NCBI GenBank assembly: GCA_017412765.1
Contig: JAFPWN010000044.1
Location: 42,501 to 106,500, forward strand
Source: Oscillospiraceae bacterium
Lineage (GTDB): Bacteria > Bacillota > Clostridia > Oscillospirales > Oscillospiraceae
Length of the DNA stretch: 64,000 nt
Direction of reading: 5' to 3'
The notes beneath the pieces are model-generated. The model did no database searches. It was not told the origin of the DNA and worked only from the letters and a program-made list of their open reading frames with translations. This document shows, one piece after another, positions 60,897 through 64,000 of this stretch. A program made the translations under genes and the position numbers. Position 1 is the stretch's first letter; each line of letters starts with the position of its first letter.

Positions 60897-63719
60897 ATGG
60901 TTAAAGAAGTCAATCCGAAGATCCACGTAAACGAGCTGGATTACCCGCAGACTGAGCATAAATGCGCCGATCCCGAGAAGAAAAAGCTCGTAATGAAGCT
61001 TGCGCTGATGATAACGGATAATATTCCGCGCAAACTGCCCGGAGGCATGAAGGAAAACCACATGGATTTCTGGATCCTCGACAAGCTTCTCACGAAGGAA
61101 GAGGTAAAGTTCATGCTCTCCTTCAAAAAGCGCCGCTTCGGACTCACTACAAAAGAGCTTGCCGAGCGCAACAATATGACTGAGAGTGAGGCGCAGAAGG
61201 TCATCGACCATCTTCTGTGGATAGGCATACTCGAGCAGAACCGCGATAACCCCGATCATCACATCCAGTACTGGATCCCAAAGTGGGTCGTGGGCAGCGG
61301 AGAGTATATGGTCGAGCACAAGACCCTGCCCGACCTCGACCCCGCGGTTGCGACGATGTTCAACCTCGCGCCGCAGGAGCCGCTGGAGCTGGCGGCAAAG
61401 CTCGTGCCTCCCGGCGGCGCCGGAATCGGTATGCACGTCATACCGGTGGAAAAGGCGATCCCGGCGGAGAGCCGGTCGGTTTCCGTCGAGCACCTCAGCC
61501 ATTGGCTCGATAAAAACGACAAGTTCTGCACCATGGTCTGCGCCTGCCGCAAGGCTCAGCGCATAAGAGGCGAGGGCGTCGGCGATATCGAGGGGCATAT
61601 GTGCATCGGCGTGGGAGATATTGCGGAGTTTCTCGTTGAAAGCGGCAAGGACGCGAAGTACGTCACCCGCGAGGAGGTAATGGAGCTTCTCGAGCGCAGC
61701 GAGCGAAAGGGATACGTGCATCAGATAACGAACCTCGACGGCCCTGAGCGCATCGTCGGTATCTGCAACTGCTCGCCCGGAAGCTGCTACGGACTCAGAA
61801 CGAGCCAGCTTTTCAACACCCCGAATATGTCGCGCTCAGCTTACCGCGCCCACGTTGACGCCTCGAAGTGCGTAGCCTGCGGAAAGTGCGTGGAGGTATG
61901 CCCAGCCGGAGCCGCGAGGCTCGGTCAGAAGCTCTGCAAAAAGGACGGCTCAAAGGTAAAGTACCCGCTTCACGACCTGCCCGACGATAACGTGTGGGGC
62001 GAGGATAAGTGGGACAGAAACTACCGCGACACGAATAAGCTCAACTGCTACGACACCGGCACGTCGCCGTGCAAGACCGCTTGTCCGGCGCATATCGCCG
62101 TTCAGGGCTACATAAAGATGGCGGCGGAGGGCAGGTATGCCGAGGCTGTGAAGCTTATCCGCCAGGATAATCCGTTCCCGGCGGTCTGCGGCGCGGTCTG
62201 CAACAAGCGCTGCGAGGATCGCTGCACCCGCGGAACGATAGACAAGCCCGTTGCCATCGACGAGATAAAGAAGTTCCTCGCGCAGTGGGAGCTTCAGAAT
62301 CCGCAGGACTTCACAGTAAGGTGCGAGAACTGGGCGGGAAAGGAGTGGGAGGATAAGAAGATCGCCGTTATCGGCGCCGGCCCCGCCGGTCTCAGCGCGG
62401 CGTATTACCTCCGCACCGAGGGCTACCCTGTGACGGTTTTCGAGAAGGAGAAAACGCCCGGCGGTATGCTCGTGAACGGGATACCGTCCTTCAGACTTCA
62501 GAAGGACGTAATCCGCAAGGAGATAGAGATCATCGAGAAGATGGGCGCCGAGATACGCTGCGGCGTCGAGGTCGGCAATGACGTCACTCTCGATGAGCTG
62601 AGAGCGCAGGGCTACAAGGCGTTCTATATCGCCATCGGGCTTCAGGGCGGCAGAACGGCGGGCGTTCCAGGTGAGGAGAGCGAGGGCGTTGAGAGCGGCG
62701 TAAGCTTCTTAAAGCGCGTTAATCAGGACGAGAGCGTGAAGCTGAGCGGCGACGTTGTCGTAGTCGGCGGCGGAAACGTCGCGGCTGACGTCGCGCGTAC
62801 GGCGCTCAGAGCGACCTCAGGCAAGGTCACGATGCTCTGCCTTGAACAAAGAGATGAAATGCCTGCCGCAAAGGACGAGATAGCCGAGTGCGAGGCGGAG
62901 GGCGTCGAAATACTGAACGGCTGGGGCCCGAAGGAGGTCCTCTCCGAGAACGGAAAGGTCACCGGCATAGTATTCAAGAAATGCGTATCAGTTTTCGATG
63001 AAAACCGCAAATTCAGCCCGAAATACGACGAAAATGAGACGATTACCGTAAAATGCGAGAACGTCCTCACGGCGATCGGACAGTCTGCCGAGTGGGGCGG
63101 ACTGCTTGAGGGAACGAAGCTGAGAGTTCGCATGAACGGAACGGTCGTCGCTGACCCCGTGACCTATCAGACCGACGAGCCGGATATTTTCGTCGGCGGC
63201 GATATTTATCACGGCGCGCGCTTTGCGATCGACGCCATCGCGGAGGGTAAGCAGGGCATGGTGTCCATAAACCGCTTCGTACATCCCGGTCAGAGCCTTA
63301 CCATCGGGCGCGACCTTCGCAGCTTCATCGAGCTTGACCGCGACGATATCAGGGTCGAGGGCTTTGACAACGCGGATCGCCAGCGCCCGGGAATGAAGGA
63401 GGGCGAGGCAAGAGCAACCTTTGAGGATTTACGCCTTCCTCTCACAGAGGAGCAGGTCAGAAAGGAGGCGGGACGCTGCCTCAAGTGCGGCGCGACGGTC
63501 GTAGATCTCAACCAGTGCGTCGGCTGCGGACTTTGCACCACGCGCTGCGAGTTTGACGCGATCCACCTCAGCCGCGACATTCCCAACGCGAGCGATATGC
63601 ACACAGCGGAGGAGATGATGGCCTGCGTCGGACCCTATGCCATAAAGCGCATGGGCAAGATAATAAAGAAAAAGATAACCGGAAGATCCGATTATCCGAC
63701 TGAGCAGACAGCTGATTAA
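60897..63719 (+). CDS. Large Fe-S/FAD NAD(P)H oxidoreductase with GltD-like core
   Basis: A 940-residue multidomain protein. Residues 1-170 contain a winged-helix-like region (TTKELAERNNMTESEAQKVIDHLL). A cysteine-rich region (MVCACRKAQ, GICNCSPGSCYG) and a [4Fe-4S] motif CVACGKCVEVCP follow near 323. Then comes a GltD-type unit: Fer4_20 part CKTACPAHIAVQGY near 394, FAD loop GAGPAGLSAAYYL near 490, NADPH loop GGGNVAADVARTAL near 622, and a last CVGCGLCTTRC near 874. It likely feeds reducing power to the operon, possibly by bifurcation, which is inference. It ends 20 bp before the second MITE-like copy. Confidence 0.88.
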   Translation: MVKEVNPKIHVNELDYPQTEHKCADPEKKKLVMKLALMITDNIPRKLPGGMKENHMDFWILDKLLTKEEVKFMLSFKKRRFGLTTKELAERNNMTESEAQKVIDHLLWIGILEQNRDNPDHHIQYWIPKWVVGSGEYMVEHKTLPDLDPAVATMFNLAPQEPLELAAKLVPPGGAGIGMHVIPVEKAIPAESRSVSVEHLSHWLDKNDKFCTMVCACRKAQRIRGEGVGDIEGHMCIGVGDIAEFLVESGKDAKYVTREEVMELLERSERKGYVHQITNLDGPERIVGICNCSPGSCYGLRTSQLFNTPNMSRSAYRAHVDASKCVACGKCVEVCPAGAARLGQKLCKKDGSKVKYPLHDLPDDNVWGEDKWDRNYRDTNKLNCYDTGTSPCKTACPAHIAVQGYIKMAAEGRYAEAVKLIRQDNPFPAVCGAVCNKRCEDRCTRGTIDKPVAIDEIKKFLAQWELQNPQDFTVRCENWAGKEWEDKKIAVIGAGPAGLSAAYYLRTEGYPVTVFEKEKTPGGMLVNGIPSFRLQKDVIRKEIEIIEKMGAEIRCGVEVGNDVTLDELRAQGYKAFYIAIGLQGGRTAGVPGEESEGVESGVSFLKRVNQDESVKLSGDVVVVGGGNVAADVARTALRATSGKVTMLCLEQRDEMPAAKDEIAECEAEGVEILNGWGPKEVLSENGKVTGIVFKKCVSVFDENRKFSPKYDENETITVKCENVLTAIGQSAEWGGLLEGTKLRVRMNGTVVADPVTYQTDEPDIFVGGDIYHGARFAIDAIAEGKQGMVSINRFVHPGQSLTIGRDLRSFIELDRDDIRVEGFDNADRQRPGMKEGEARATFEDLRLPLTEEQVRKEAGRCLKCGATVVDLNQCVGCGLCTTRCEFDAIHLSRDIPNASDMHTAEEMMACVGPYAIKRMGKIIKKKITGRSDYPTEQTAD

Positions 63720-63738
63720 AAGGCATACCGGATAGCTT

Positions 63739-63900
63739 ATACTAAACCTTAATAGAAACCTGACAGTCCTTCTGGCAGAAATTGCGCCATACTGCGTTAG
63801 CCCCCTTGAGCATATATATCCATTATGCTCTGCTTTTCTGCCTTGTCCGGCACAATTTCTGCTCAGAATTACAAGTCAGTTTTATATCAAGGATTAATAT
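63739..63900. repeat. 162-bp MITE-like element, copy 2
   Basis: Inverted ends ATACTAAACCTTAATA (63739-63754) and the complement of 63885-63900 pair with several mismatches. The inner motifs AGAAATTGCGCCATACT and CATATATATCCATTATG match copy 1 at the same offsets. It directly follows the last gene of the fatty-acid operon. Confidence 0.82.
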
Positions 63901-63922
63901 TAAAACCGCCGCAAAGTTGAAG

Positions 63923-64000
63923 TGAACCCCAAAAGTTAGACAAGATTTTCAATTAAGCGACCTGAAGGGTCTGGTATCTGTGTTGAGCAGGTGTCAGGCC
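63923..64000 (-). mobile_element. 3' end of an IS3-family insertion sequence, cut by the window edge
   Basis: TGAACCCCAAAAGTTAGACA at 63923-63942 is a typical IS3-family (IS150-like) terminal inverted repeat ending in TG. The end of a transposase lies 10 bp inside it. Confidence 0.8.
63953..64000 (-). CDS. IS3-family transposase OrfB, C-terminal 15 residues
   Basis: On the minus strand GLTPAQHRYQTLQVA is followed by TAA at 63955-63953. The G-L-T-P-x-x-x-R form is the usual C-terminus of IS3 OrfB integrases. The rest lies outside the window. Confidence 0.75.
   Translation of the reverse strand, partial: GLTPAQHRYQTLQVA

Overview
The window reads as chromosomal DNA of a GC-rich gut-type Clostridia, most likely Oscillospiraceae/Ruminococcaceae. 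The evidence is the SCIFF peptide/maturase pair (a Clostridia marker), the FtsEX/EnvC-like and ylxM-ffh-rpsP-rimM-trmD gene orders, several DUF4349/DUF4830/CdaR-type clostridial proteins, GC-rich codons with long antisense open frames, and consensus sigma-A promoters in AT-rich gaps. I see no tRNA, rRNA or CRISPR array. The taxonomic call is inference from gene content.

Layout. 1-950: end of an unknown gene and a secreted repeat protein. 990-5122 (minus): translation/secretion operon ylxM-ffh-rpsP-khpA-rimM-trmD from a perfectly spaced promoter; trmD is fused to a GNAT acetyltransferase. 5212-9771 (plus): M16 peptidase pair (ymfF/ymfH type), lgt, a coiled-coil protein and a GreA-type factor. 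9776-11113 (minus): YitT membrane protein and PaaI thioesterase. 11286-14730 (plus): trmL then the glycolytic genes pgk-tpiA-gpmA. 15027-18704: polar amino-acid ABC transporter and a DUF4349 lipoprotein. 18851-20397 (minus): L-serine dehydratase sdaAA/sdaAB. 20509-24835: prfA, tsaC-type gene, an in-frame coaE-M18 aminopeptidase fusion, and a ClpP-like protease. 25523-30609: CdaR-type regulator, ftsEX and two tandem EnvC-like M23 proteins. 30667-32240: SCIFF peptide (46 aa) and its radical SAM maturase. 32364-37071: two tandem DegV proteins, alaS, HIT. 37773-43604: asnA, a ThrE-type exporter, serC, serA, RlmI-like methyltransferase. 43679-49626: telA, rpe, recR, galE, an MFS transporter and a ROK kinase. 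49807-52757: bioY and a NitT/TauT-type ABC transporter.

The most interesting part is 52973-63719. Going left are an AMP-forming acyl ligase, a free acyl carrier protein, an acyl-ACP thioesterase and a GGDEF protein; going right are a flavoprotein very like polyenoic fatty acid isomerase, a CrtI/retinol-saturase-like flavoprotein, an FNR-type reductase with a plant-type ferredoxin domain, and a large Fe-S/FAD NADPH oxidoreductase. I propose a dedicated system that takes up, isomerises and reduces (biohydrogenates) polyunsaturated fatty acids. It is bracketed by two 162-bp MITE-like elements of one family (52812-52973 and 63739-63900), and an IS3-family element begins at 63923 and runs off the end.

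The intergenic DNA is rich in small repeats: the 162-bp family with a 39-bp relative at 43604-43642, a 71-bp hairpin repeat found twice (18771-18841, 57981-58051), the second copy inside a 211-bp element with inverted ends, and a 99-nt imperfect palindrome at 14736-14834.
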